This document shows, piece after piece, positions 41,964 to 52,855 of a stretch of DNA of 64,000 nucleotides. Every line of letters starts with the position of its first letter. The stretch's first letter is position 1. Source of the DNA: Bilabrum cf. latius (taxonomy: Eukaryota > Bigyra: Bicosoecida > Bigyra > Bicosoecida); assembly GCA_965178125.1 (NCBI GenBank), contig OZ237754.1, positions 310,001 through 374,000 of the forward strand, in the 5' to 3' direction. A program made the translations under genes and the position numbers. The notes beneath the pieces were generated by a model. That model worked only from the letters and a program-made list of their open reading frames with translations, searched no databases and was not told the origin of the DNA.

Positions 41964-43695
41964 TGCTACACCAGCTGCAGCAGTCACCGCTTGCTGCACC
42001 CGTCAAATTTCGGTTCTATGCACGAGCAAACAGCAATGACAATTACTGTTTATATTCTGTAGTTGATAACTTCTGTAGAATAGGTTCAGAACGCGGTGCG
42101 CTGTATCCGTCGAATGTAACGGAACAATACACAATTTACTGGTTTTTGCCGGTTCCGGATCAGCAATTTGCGCGGCGCCCAGATAATTCGGAGAAGAAAT
42201 CATGATGCAATTCGATTCAGCGCGCTCTTGCGAGTCTGCTGGTGCGCCTTTCAACTCCATACGATGAGATTAAGTCTGTTAACATGCCATTCAAAGAATT
42301 GGCCTCTAGCAGGGAGCTGCAGCTTTGCGCGGCGCCAAAACTGTGTGATTAGTGTCGCACGACACCCCGACACTGCCCGCATACCCCTTTCTAGTCTACA
42401 AAATAGACCTAAAAATATACCTGTATGATAATGATGCTAAATTATACGCTGCTGTGCAGACGAATGTCTGAATAAGATTCATTTGGACACGACAGGGTCC
42501 ACGGTCATCCCTCTGGCAGCCGCAACAAACTTGCTTCGATTGGCCCTCTGAGATACTGAATTTGATTACACTCCTCATAATTCTGAGCAAATTGATGACT
42601 TTATTCAAATAACGCGCTCATATTCTGCTGTGCGGTTCATGAGTAGGGTGTTTCCCGTGAGGATGACTGAACCAGGCCGCAGAGTTAGCTATTGCACATT
42701 TACCTCACCAATCTGCAGCTTACCGCGAATTGAGACCAACCACTACATTTTTTGTATTGATCGTATTCAGAAAATCGAACAGGAGGCTACTATGGCCATC
42801 ATTAGGACACGAGCAGCACCAGCAGCTGTGCGGGTGGCCAGATCCAGAAGACCTGAAGTACGCCATGCTATTCTACACCATTGGGACTGAAAATCCGTAC
42901 ACTGCCTTTTATTAGGTATATTAATACCATGATTAGTCTCAAACTAGTACTGGCCTCATAGATTTGACACAATTGTGTTCTGAATGGTACCAAACCACTG
43001 GAAACAGCCACAACTTGCGAAATTGTAGGACCTGTACAAATACAGTACCATACACAAACAAATCGTATGTATAAATAAACTATAAGTGTATCAGGACAGT
43101 GGTGAATTGGATTCTGCCCAAAATGAATCGAGATCTGACGTCAAATGAGACCATCCTCGGTTCTAATGGACTCTCTGTGACATACTGGAGCGGTGATTTG
43201 TTTTAAATACCTATTTGATCTGTAATGAAGTCGACCAATAGCGCATTCTATTCGTCGAAATGATTGCACAATAGGGATGCAGCGTGGACTGTGGTTTCAG
43301 TGGCATTTGGATCAGCGTGCTGCTCCTCTCGTTAGCCTTACGGTGGTTGTATGGTAATTCACTAATTACACAATGAAAAAACCTCATTACATGGAAGATA
43401 CGCTATTGATGTCGCGTGATAATCGACGAGTTGTATTGTGTCGGGGATCGTTGCGGTCAAGAATTGGTGTGATGAATGTGTCGGGGTAAGTTACAACCGA
43501 CGGATTGCGGCGAAATGGAAACTACGCGTAATCGAATCAGGAATCTAGCACGATACTACACGTTACAATTTGCTTGCCGGCCTGGGGCTGGCCGAGCATG
43601 TCGAACAAAATCATGCAGTATAGAGGTGCTTTCATAAGGCCGGGTGCCGGCTATCTGCTCATCAGCGGCCAAGATTCTCCCTCATGCTCTCTGCA
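41964..43695. other. AT-rich gene-free stretch
   Basis: 1.7 kb between the ABCA start and the 3' end of the TFIIS-like gene. It is clearly AT-richer than its surroundings (most so at 42000-43560), with stops in all frames and no repeat or RNA I can identify. The ABCA promoter must lie at the left edge. Confidence 0.6.
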
Positions 43696-45210
43696 TCACT
43701 CCTGCTCCATCCAGGTGATACCGCAGCTGGTGCACTTGAACTTCCTGACGGCCTCTGGCCTGTCCTTGCTCCCCCACGTCTCGTTCTTGCCGATATCTCT
43801 CGCCTGGTGCACCATGAGACACAGCACGCTGTCGCTCCCGCAGCTGCTGCAGCTCGCCCCCGGTGCCTCCCTCCAGTCTCCGCCGTCATCTCCGGAGGAC
43901 ATCTGCCTGATGAACGTGCTCCTTTCCCTCTGCTTTGCCTCTGCCACCTGTGGGGCGGCCAGCTCCATGGTGGTCATGCGAGCCAGGTTCGCCGGGGGGA
44001 TATCCCCTCGAAGAACCTTCCTTCTGAATTCATCGTTGCCCTCCGCGGCCAGCGCAAACACGATCGCTTGCGCCTGACGCCTGTAAAGGCTGCGCCCGTC
44101 TGCTGGCGCACTGGCAGCCGCACTGGCACTGCTGCTGCTGCTGCTGCTGCTGGCAGATGTCCCTGCCAGTTCCGGTTTTGACGATAGGGAACCTGCATGA
44201 TCTGATGGGCCATTCGACGGCAAAGAGGGAGCTGGGACCGCTCCAGGCCCGCCGTCAGGATGCTGGCCCAGGGCCGCAGCAGCAGCGAGGGCGGATTCGA
44301 TCTGCTCCGCAAGCCTGGCTGCACCCTCCCCGGTGAGAACGTCTTGACGCCTCGTCTCGGCGTCTGCGCGGCGCTCCAGGAGAGCATCATCGCTGATGGT
44401 TTCAGCTGCAGCAGTTGCACGGGGCGATGGAGCGGAAGAAGCCAAAGGGGCAGATTCAGGAGCTGCCGATGTGCCGTCTGATCGGAGCCCTGCACCGCCA
44501 GAAACGGGAGTCGCACCCCCTGAACTCGGTCCAACGACCATACTTGATGCTCGCAGTAGCGACTAGGCGAGCACACGCGCTGCAGATCGCCTATGTGGTG
44601 GCAGCGTAGAGCCGCACGTCGCCGGAACAGCAACTGTTCGAGCTCGCCCGGGGAGAACGCCCAGCCGCGTCTAGCGGTCAACAGGCCCCTCTCCATCTGA
44701 ATCACTGCTACTTTCTACAAGATCTATTGTGAGAGAGTCTTTGGCGGCGTTCTTTTGGCGCTCAAGCGAGCGTTGCCTCGCCTTCTCGATTGCCAAGTCT
44801 CGCTCCTCCTGCATCTTTTCTAGCCTCCGAATCTTCTCTTGTCTCTGCGTATTGCTGTCCGATTTACTACCAAGTTCTCGCTGTCGCTTCAACTTTCGAC
44901 GGGCCGCTATCTCGGAGCCAGTTGGTAACCTCGGCCTCTCTGGAGCAACGACGCTCCCGTCTATTTTGGCCTGCTCCGAGCTTAGTTCAGCTGCTAGCTC
45001 GGTTTTTATTTGAGTGAGAAGCGGGGTTATTTGTTTCTCTTGCAAACCCATTTCCTTCTTGTCAATCACTTCCCATTTTGCACGGAATCGCGCAGCCTTC
45101 GAGCACGACGCATGCAGCACGCAGAACAAGTGCCCTTCAAACCGAATCGTGGCCTTCCGGGCCCCACAATCTTCGCAGTACAGTGGAGTATGTCTACGTC
45201 TCGCAAGCAT
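43696..45210 (-). CDS. TFIIS-like zinc-ribbon protein with extra N-terminal zinc finger
   Basis: One minus frame from ATG 45210 to TGA 43698-43696 (504 aa), passing two TAGs (44673-44671 and near 44563). The N-terminus has a compact Cys/His cluster (YCEDCGARKATIRFEG, HLFCVLHASC), then a basic coiled coil (residues 60-150). The C-terminal third resembles TFIIS domains II and III: ALAAEGNDEFRRKVLRGDIP, NLARMTTMELAAPQVAEAKQ, then a zinc ribbon CSSCGSDSVLCL...KFKCTSCGITWMEQE. The catalytic Asp-Glu hairpin of TFIIS is not recognisable; the equivalent loop reads ETWGSKDRPEAVRKF. Relatives act in transcript cleavage by RNA polymerase II or as chromatin adaptors. An internal splice near 44550-44700 that would bring in a different frame (SPGELEQLLFRRR) cannot be excluded, so the middle is uncertain. 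Confidence 0.65.
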
Positions 45211-45381
45211 GCTGGGTGCTAGCTGGGTATTATCAGAGAATGCAGCTTCTGAATTTGCGCACGAGCAGCACTGTCGTGACGAGTGGCAGGCCGGCCGAGG
45301 GTGGGGCTGGAAGGCTGGCACGGCTGGCAGGCATGCAGAATCCGATGCATGCAGACACCCGCAGCACGAAAGCCCAGGGCC

Positions 45382-46527
45382 TCATCGCTGCCTTGGCTCG
45401 TTCTGGCCCATTCCCTCCAGCCTCAGCATGCGAATGTAGGGCATGGGTGGAGCGGCATCCAGCAGGAGACAGTCGCCAGTGTACAGCTCCGCAGGCCGCC
45501 CGTCCAGCGTAAATGTGAGCCGCCTGTCGGGTCTCTTGCTCTGAAACGTAAAGGCCAGCTTGGTCTTTCCGGGAAGGACCATGGGACGGAATGCCAGCGA
45601 GTTGGGGTTGATGGGGCAGATTTGCACTGCCGACATGCCGGCATCTACGGCCGATGCACCCAGCGTGCGAGCGTATCCCGAAGACCCGCTTGGCGTAGCA
45701 AAGCACATCCCATCGCTCCGAATGGTCGCAACCGAGTGTCCCTCCACGTGCAGCAGCGCCTGCACGGTGGTGGGCGAAGGCGCCCTGTGGACGAGCAGGT
45801 CATGCAGCACGGGTGCCCGCCACACAGCCGAGGACCAGCCCTGCGTCGTGAGCGTCACCGCCGGGGTGAAACCGTGGGGCAGCCTTCCAGAAATGTCTTG
45901 GGCAATTGCTGCTGCAGGCGCAGGCGCTTGCTGAATGCCCCCGTTCCGAGGCAGGTGCTCCGCGATGCTCGCTTCGTTCGCAAAGGGAGAATCCGCGCCC
46001 CTAACGACGGTGCATGCCAGTCTGTGCCTATGTATCACGTAAAAACTCCCCTCAAATACCTTCTCGAGTGCGTAGGCGACCCAGGGCTGCAGCTGACCAT
46101 CAGAATCGCCACACTCCCGAACGTCCAGTGAGATGGAGAGAGGCACCTATCTCGGGTACAAACGCGAAATCTCGGCGCGACCAGCGTGCAATGAAAAACT
46201 TATGCACATATCTACGCTACGCAGTGTGGCTTTATTGTCCGCATCGATTGGCTCTGTCCCGATTCTCGCCAAGTACTCGCTCCCAGCCAGGCCGCTCGGG
46301 TCCACCCCAATTACTCTCAAGCCTAAATTCTGCCTGAGAAAGCTTACGACATTGGAAGGACCAGTATCAGATTGCCTAGCTGTAATGGGGTCGATTACGA
46401 GAGCACAAAGCTGTGGCGACTAGTCCCAGCTCCAAAGAGTGTCCGTGCTGTTGGCAGCCGCAGCCACAAGGGTTCTGGTTTGCGGCCTGCGCGGAACAGC
46501 TACCCGCGAAACGAGCCGGCGAAACAT
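45382..46527 (-). CDS. NAD kinase homologue with mitochondrial-type presequence
   Basis: One frame, ATG 46527 to TGA 45384-45382 (381 aa), with two TAGs (WSWD-TAG-SPQ and LYPR-TAG-VPL). The N-terminus MFRRLVSRVAVPRRPQTRTL is a good mitochondrial presequence. The C-terminal beta domain is that of NAD kinase: HRAPSPTTVQALLHVEGHSV, IRSDGMCFATPSGSSGYART and QICPINPNSLAFRPMVLPG. NAD kinases phosphorylate NAD+ to NADP+. In the N-terminal half, the expected GGDG appears as SDTG (QSDTGPSNVVSFLRQN) before RVIGVDPSG, and the NE motif before the HR is HD. Those residues bind ATP or catalyse in known enzymes, so activity is doubtful unless I have missed an exon. It is divergent from the gene at 46838. 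Confidence 0.8.
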
Positions 46528-46837
46528 GCGACTCTGTACCGTCAGTTGTTGCTTTGACGCATTCTGAGCAAGGAATATGCATCAAGCAACCGGCGGCAAG
46601 TATGTGTACTGGTTGCGACCGCTTGCATTGAACTTTCAAGAAGAAGATTAAAACCGCTTGCACCTAGTGCCTGTCTTTGCGACGCCCGGGCATCAATTAT
46701 TGTTCGGAATATCTGGGTTGATCGTTACTTTTTTGATTGCCGATCTATTTATATTCGGATCCGAGCGGGCAGCATCAGCCTGGGCTAGCTTGCTGCTACG
46801 CACTTCGTGGAGCCTCCAACGGATTGATCACGTCGTC
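46528..46837. promoter_or_regulatory. Divergent promoter with 29-bp shared block and GTTGCGACC
   Basis: 310 bp between opposite start codons. 46628-46656 is a 29-bp block identical, in reverse complement, to 52752-52780. Beside it lies GGTTGCGACCG (46611-46621), also shared with 52794-52804. Relative to the gene transcribed rightward (46838), the block has the same orientation as in the second promoter relative to the minus-strand gene at 52641. Confidence 0.55.
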
Positions 46838-49800
46838 ATGGTTGCTGCATCTCTCGAGAAGGCGGAGGCCGAGATCGATATGCTACAGAAACGAATAATG
46901 AATGCAACGCAGGTTTTGTTCGAGACGAAGAAGGCAAGGGACGAGCTAGAGCAGAAGCTCGTTGCGACTGCGACACGGGAGCGTGGGAAGGACTTGGCTG
47001 CTGCCAAGTCACAGGGAGGAGGAGAAGCTGGCGAGGGAGGTGCTCGAGCTGCAGCAAAGCTACTAATGGAACGCTAGAGAGATCTGCTCAAGCAGGAGGC
47101 GAGTAGCAAACCCGTAAAGACGGAATAGAAGAGAATACACCCCTCAGCCGCAAGCCGGTCTGGCACGAATGGAAACCTTCCCACGTCCCCTGGACGCTCA
47201 TCCATGCGCCCGTCACGGCGAGCAATTGAGTCCGGCATGGCATATCTTCGCAAGAAGGAAGCATCGCGTGTTGTAGAGCGGGAAAAGGTCACGAAGCGAG
47301 CAGCGCTTATCCAGAAGTAGCTCCTGCGCGGAATCGAAGACTTGGCTCGCGAGATTGCCGCAGCCAAGGAAGCCAAGAACGCTATTTTGTAGCACATAGA
47401 GGAGCGCCGCAAGTCGGACGTTACCTATCATCAGGTTGCGGTCGACATGAACGTTGCGACTGACAGTGTCAAGGCTGCCAACCGGCGGGTGGTAGCGCTC
47501 AGGGGCACCGTGGCGTCGCTTCGGGGTGCCAAGGAACAGCTAGCGCACGAGGTTCGGTCTCTCAGCAAGCAGACCAGGAAGCTCGAGCGCGAGTTTGCCC
47601 AGGCCGGAAACGCCGACGGTTCCCTGGTCGCTCTCCAGGCGGTGCAGGGCATCGCATAGCAAGCCGGTGTGCCGCTGCTGAACCCTTACGCCGAGGAGAG
47701 GAAGAGGCAGGACATCCTGAAGAAGAAGCAAGAAGAACGCAAGAAATTGGAGGACGAGGCGGAGCGGCTAGCGCAGGAGGCCAAGGAGAACCCCAGGGCT
47801 GCCCTCGGAGGTGGAGGCAGCGGAGTCTTCATCACGCAGTACCCTTTGCACATGGACGGGGGGAGGTACGTCCCGGACGAACCCCTGGATTCGGAAGAGG
47901 AGCTGAGCGACGACGGAAGCGAGGCGATGGGGGCACCTACCATGATGAAGAGGAAACCTGGTGGATCTCGGGGAGCCACGCGAGGCGGCGGGCCATCCGG
48001 GCTGCAGCAGGCCCCTGTGCAGCCGCAGGCATCCAGAACGGACGTTGGCTTCGAGCTGGAGTCAACGGACAGCGACGAGTCCTCGGACACAGAGGACGAG
48101 GACTACCGCAAGCGTCAGAGGCGCAAGTCGAGCTACCGCCCCCCGTCCAGGAACTTGGGTGGCTCTCTGCCTGGAGGCGAAGAGGTGGACGAGGCGTTGG
48201 ACCATTCCGTGGTGCAGGCGCCCATCGTGCCTGCCATCGGCCTGGGGTCGGAGGAGGAAGAGGGGGTGGCGGCGGGGGTGGGTGGCATGATGGGGAGCTC
48301 TTTGGTTTCGATCCCGGACGGCTCTGTCGTTTCCCTGGTTCCCTCGCATTCCGCGGCCTTCGGCCACTCGTCGGAGGTGCATTCGCCTCCGCCGCGCACA
48401 CCCAACGCGAGGGGTGCAGAAAGCGGCTGGAACGAAGGCAGCCGGGGCAACTCGAGGCAGTCAGCGCGCGGGTCTAAGGCAAAGACTGGCGGTGGTGGCA
48501 CTGGCGCTCTTCCACCGGTGCGAGGCACGCACAGGCGAGGTGGCCGCGGATCGAGGGCCGGCGCCAGGCACCAGCGAGATGATGGCGTTCTGAAGGTCGT
48601 CACAAGCTCTGCCTCGCTTATGAGCCTGCATGGGGCACACGGGGGAAGCATGGTGCCGACGCCCACGTCTACGACCGCCTCGAAGGGTATTGCAGCTAGA
48701 AACGACGCGTCGTCCACCGTGCGGCGGGGCAGGCGCGCATCTGGCCTGGCCGGGGGCTCTGTGCAGCTGGGCACTCGCAGCACGAGTGCCCTGCCCGCAG
48801 CCGGAGGGATGGGCATCAAGGCACCTCTGGGCTCTATTCATGCGCAGAGCGTGGCTGCTTTGGGCGCGGCGGGTGCTCTGGCTCGAGCAAGCGCAGTCGG
48901 CGGAGCCCCTGGTCCCAAGTGGGCGGGCAATCGCGGTCTGCAGCCGCTTGGCTCTAGCAACAGCGTGCACGAGGAGCCGCGTCCTAGGCTGAACCCTGAC
49001 GGCAGCACGTTCCGCCAAAGTACTGATCCCTACCACGAGGACGACGAGGAGCTTCAGCGGGCTGCGCTTCGGCAGCAGGCGGTGGGCGGGGAGCTTCTCC
49101 CGTTCGAGAAAGAGAAATAGAAGATTCAAAGAAGAAAGAGAAGGCTGGATCGAATCGAACGGAAGGAGCATAGGCAGCAGCAGGACAAGGCGAGGCGAAG
49201 GGGCTCAGTGCTCGAGCTGGCGGGGCTGGCGCCCGTGAATTAGTCCCGCATGGGCAGGCGCGGCTCAACGGCAAAGGGGGCTAGGAGGAACAGCGTGTCG
49301 CAAGGCAAGCAAAAATCAAGAGCGCAGCTTCGAGACGAGAAACGGAAGGCGATGAAATTCGCGCTGTCCATCCAGATCCAAACTCTCGCAGAGGAGATGG
49401 GCCAGGGTGTGAACACGAGCCAGGTGGGGGCAGACGCCACAGAAGGCATCCTGAGCTCGCTGCCGACCGTGTTCGGAGGCATTCGGGAGCCGCCGGCGGA
49501 TAAGAGCTCTACCGAGGACACGTAGGCATGGCGCGCATTCGAGAATCAGCTCAAGCAGCACCAGAATGAGCAGAGCAAGGTCGACACTTGGAAGGGCATC
49601 GCAGGTCTCGTGGACGCTGCGTCAAAGGGCAAGGACCAGGGCGAGGAGGAGCAGGGACAGAACAGGCCTGGCGGCGCCTCAGCCTTCATGCGTATGCTGG
49701 AACAGAGAGCCATGGAAGCTGAGCGGAGAGCCGCGGCCGAGCAAACCTGGCGCAACGCGCAGTCCGAGCACCTGCAGTGGGAGCTGGACGGACTCGAGAA

Positions 49801-52342
49801 CCGCAGGCACGAGATCCACATGTCAAGCGCAGTGCTAGGCATGATCAAGCAGCAGTCCGAGTCCGAGAACCTAAAGGAAACCATCTCGAAAATCGAGGGC
49901 AAGGAGGCGGAGGTGTTGGGGGCCATGGAGTCGGCGCAGACCATCGCAGCGGAGACGTCCCAGCTGGAGGCCGAGCGCGCCAGGCTGCTGGAGCAGGTCG
50001 CAGCCAAGCGCCGGAAGGTAGCCTCTCTATCTCTGCCCGGTGGCAGCGAGTTCAAGAGGCAGCAGCTGCAGCAGATCGCAGATTTTTAGAAGAAGAGGAG
50101 GGAGGATGCCGAGGCCGAGTACGGCAAGGTGAATGCACTTCTTCTTGACCTGCTGACACAGCTCCGGGACGGGTTTGGGGCCGTGGATGCAGACGAGGAG
50201 GAGGCCATGGTGCACCAGGTTCGCCACCGAGGTTCCTTCCGCGAGGCAGGCGGCGTCCACGGCGTGTCCCCTGTTACTGGCCACAATAGCGAGTCGCCTT
50301 GGCAGCGCGATCTGACAGAGGGCGTCGGTCTCGCTCCGCAGTCCGAAGGGGGTTATCCCTTTGGGCAGACACCCACTGCGGCGGGAGCCGCCGCGACGCT
50401 CAACGGGGGTTCCTGGGCCACTGGGGCAGGTAATCCGCCCACCATGCAGAAGCGCCTGGCTCGCAAGGTTAGCTTGCTTGCTCTCACGAACCACATGTCC
50501 CAGGTAGCCCAGCAGGCGTCAATGCGCCGATCTCCGTCCTTCGCGAGAGGCCTCTCCAGCCGTGCGTCCGTGTCGAGCATGAGCAGGTCGAGGTCGAAGC
50601 GAATGGGCAGGAAGGCTTCGTCTAGGATGAGGACCAGCAGCGTGGAGTCCGTTGGGATGGGAGAACGCGTGTCACCTGGGTCAACCAGGAACGTGCGTGG
50701 TGTGCCCCGCCGCGGAAGTCCGTTGCGGAACCAGTCAACCGCGTCCCCATCTGAATTCTCGGGCGGTGCTCGGACCCCTTCTCCTGCCGCCATCGGCGGG
50801 CAGCGCTTCCACTTTGACGGTGGCAGTCAGCACAAGTCAAAGGAGGAGCCCCGCGCCGGCGGTCGGAATCCGAGGCACGCGGGCACGAGTCCTGCCATCA
50901 AGGCGCACCGGGACTACACTGTGGGTGGCTCCAGTGCCCGTGACGATGAGCATGGGTTGCAGCACGTCGCCATGGTGGCCGGCGTGTCGCTGGCGTCGAG
51001 CGATGGCGACGATGCCATCGTTGCAGATGGCACGGCCGACCTCGGCATAGGAGGCGGCAGCAAAGCCAGTTCCAACGGGTCGGTGCACAGCGATGCGCAC
51101 GACGCTGGAACGGGCAGAAGCAGCAGCAACAGGGCTCGTAGGCGTGGCAGCAAGAGCAGCGATGAGGCGTCGATCGACCGCCTACTCTCCAAGGTCAAGG
51201 CAGGGTCTGAGTCGTTCCGGGAGAAGCCGCCCAAGAACCGACCGTCTGTGCTGGACACGGCACCCAAGCCAAGGAGGAAGCGCATGTCTCTGGACGCGGG
51301 CATGCTTGGTGCTCGATCGTCTCTGCTCTCCATCGCTGAGGAGGACGAAGACGAGGAGGCGGAGGAAAGCGGGGACAGCGGGGGGAGAGCTCATGCAGCG
51401 GGTGGCAGCGAGCCTTCCAAGGGCACGGAGATGAAGAGGAAGAAGAAGAACAGCAAGAAACCGATCGCTAAACCAGAGGCACCTGCAGATGGAAGTGCAG
51501 CAGCGAGCCGGCGCAAGCGCAGGCGATCCATCGGAGCACCGGGTGCGGGAGCCGAGATGTGCATGCTGCGCACGGGTGACATCTCTTCTGTCGAGGCCAA
51601 GAAACTAGACGCTCAGGCCGCTGCGCGAGATGCTGATATTCGACGCAGCCCGCAGAACAGGAAGCGCGGTGCGCGGAATCGCCGGCGGTCGATCGAGCGC
51701 GCCGTGGTGGACTCGGCCAAGGGTTCTGACGCTCCTAAGGGGCTCTTGGGGCTGGGGCTGCAGATCACCGCGGATCAGATCGCGCAGCACGAGCACACCA
51801 GTCCCAGGGAGGGGCAGCATCACCATCACCAGCACCAGGGCAAGCACAAGCATCACCACAAGAATAAGAAGGCCGGCAAGGACGGGAAAGGAGGCGCCGA
51901 CAAGGGCAAGGGCAAGCGCAGGAGATCGAGCCACCAGGGCCAGCCCGATATCATGCCCACCGCAAGGGGTCCTGGCAACGATAACGACGACGAAGACATG
52001 GGCCTTGGTGCACTGGGTGCCGTGATGATCGGGACGTCGTCGGCAGAGAGCGAGCAGTACCTGGCCGAGGGCAGCTCGTACTACACGGACGGTGCGGGGG
52101 ACGATTCGGACGATTCGGACGGCGGCGAATCGAGCGGAGACAGCGTGCGAACGGCCAACAGTGGCGGGGCGAGCGGGCTGGCCGGAGTGTTCCAGCCGGA
52201 CATGCTTGATCTGGCGCAGAGCAAAGGTGTCGAGCCGAAGACTCTGCGAGCGTGGCTCGGGCAGATGGAGAGTCTGCTCACCGAGGTCACGACCATGGAG
52301 ACCCTCGTCCAGAACAAAGAGCAAGGCATTGGGTATCAATGA
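46838..52342 (+). CDS. Very large coiled-coil and disordered protein
   Basis: A single frame from ATG 46838 (gtcgtcATGG) to TGA 52340-52342 codes for 1,834 aa with nine TAGs (47075, about 47126, 47317, 47389, 47657, 49118, 49241, 49523, 50087) and no TAA or TGA. An in-frame TAA at 46649 rules out a start further upstream in this exon. Residues 1-330 form coiled coils (LEKAEAEIDMLQKRIMNATQ; KEQLAHEVRSLSKQTRKLER). A Ser/Gly-rich acidic region follows, then a second coiled coil near 900-1085, then a long basic/Ser-rich tail with a His-Lys-rich patch (HHHHQHQGKHKHHHKNKKAG near residue 1660). The end KTLRAWLGQMESLLTEVTTM is helical. TAGs lie within coils (LIQK-TAG-LLRGIED), as expected for Gln. 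I recognise no family. Its position near enkurin and a shared promoter block hint at a cytoskeletal or ciliary role, but this is inference. Confidence 0.7.
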
Positions 52343-52365
52343 TTGGATGCCAGCGAAACTAAGTG

Positions 52366-52641
52366 TCAATAGTCAACGCTGGAGCTCAAACCTGCGACCG
52401 CAAGCCGCGTATCCAGGCCTTTCAGCAAGTCGTTGATCTTGGGGTGGCCAAGCGACCTAAACGACTCAACAATTCGGGCTGTCAGCCTCAACCTACCGGC
52501 CAGTGCTCTCAGTATAATCTCGCAGGAAACCTCATCAACACCAGACAAATCTGTCTCCTCGTTGAAGTGCGCCAGTACCTTCTCGAGGCACATGTAGTAC
52601 AGGCTGGGCACAGTGAATCGCTCCTTTGAGTCAGCACTCAT
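52366..52641 (-). CDS. Small protein with an LRR-protein-like N-terminal cap
   Basis: ATG 52641 to TGA 52368-52366, 91 aa. The segment FTVPSLYYMCLEKVLAHFNE resembles the helical cap that precedes leucine-rich repeats in F-box/TCTE1-like proteins (a pattern of the type VPSLxxLCxxxL), and ALAGRLRLTARIVESFRSLG continues as helix. There are no repeats after it: only 23 bp separate its stop from the stop of the convergent gene. It is either a short stand-alone protein or a truncated one. The upstream region carries the 29-bp block in the orientation expected for a promoter element. Confidence 0.5.
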   Translation of the reverse strand: MSADSKERFTVPSLYYMCLEKVLAHFNEETDLSGVDEVSCEIILRALAGRLRLTARIVESFRSLGHPKINDLLKGLDTRLAVAGLSSSVDY

Positions 52642-52855
52642 CGTTCCAGTGGCGGCATCTACACGGTCAAGCAAATCGATGCATGAAGGACTCCAGCATT
52701 GGGTCGTGTGTCCACTTCTAATTCTTGCCGAGGCGGCTGCCCGGAGATGGCCGGTTTTAATCTTCTTCTTGAAAGTTCAACACGGGAGATGGCCGGTCGC
52801 AACCAACAGCCGAAACGTTTGCAGCTTGCAACGCACCAAAAATCGAAGACCAGCA
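52642..52855. promoter_or_regulatory. Divergent promoter with 29-bp shared block
   Basis: Holds 52752-52780 (29 bp identical to the reverse complement of 46628-46656) and CGGTCGCAACCA at 52794-52805, with a duplicated GAGATGGCCGG on both sides of the block. It lies between the minus gene at 52641 and the enkurin-family gene at 52856. Confidence 0.55.

Noticed and set aside
46376-52800. Terminal inverted repeats of a DNA transposon bracketing the 46838 gene
   Set aside because: The 29-bp blocks are inverted relative to each other, but each sits in a divergent promoter, there is no visible target-site duplication, and the enclosed gene shows no transposase motif. A promoter element fits better, though this stays open as an alternative in the findings.
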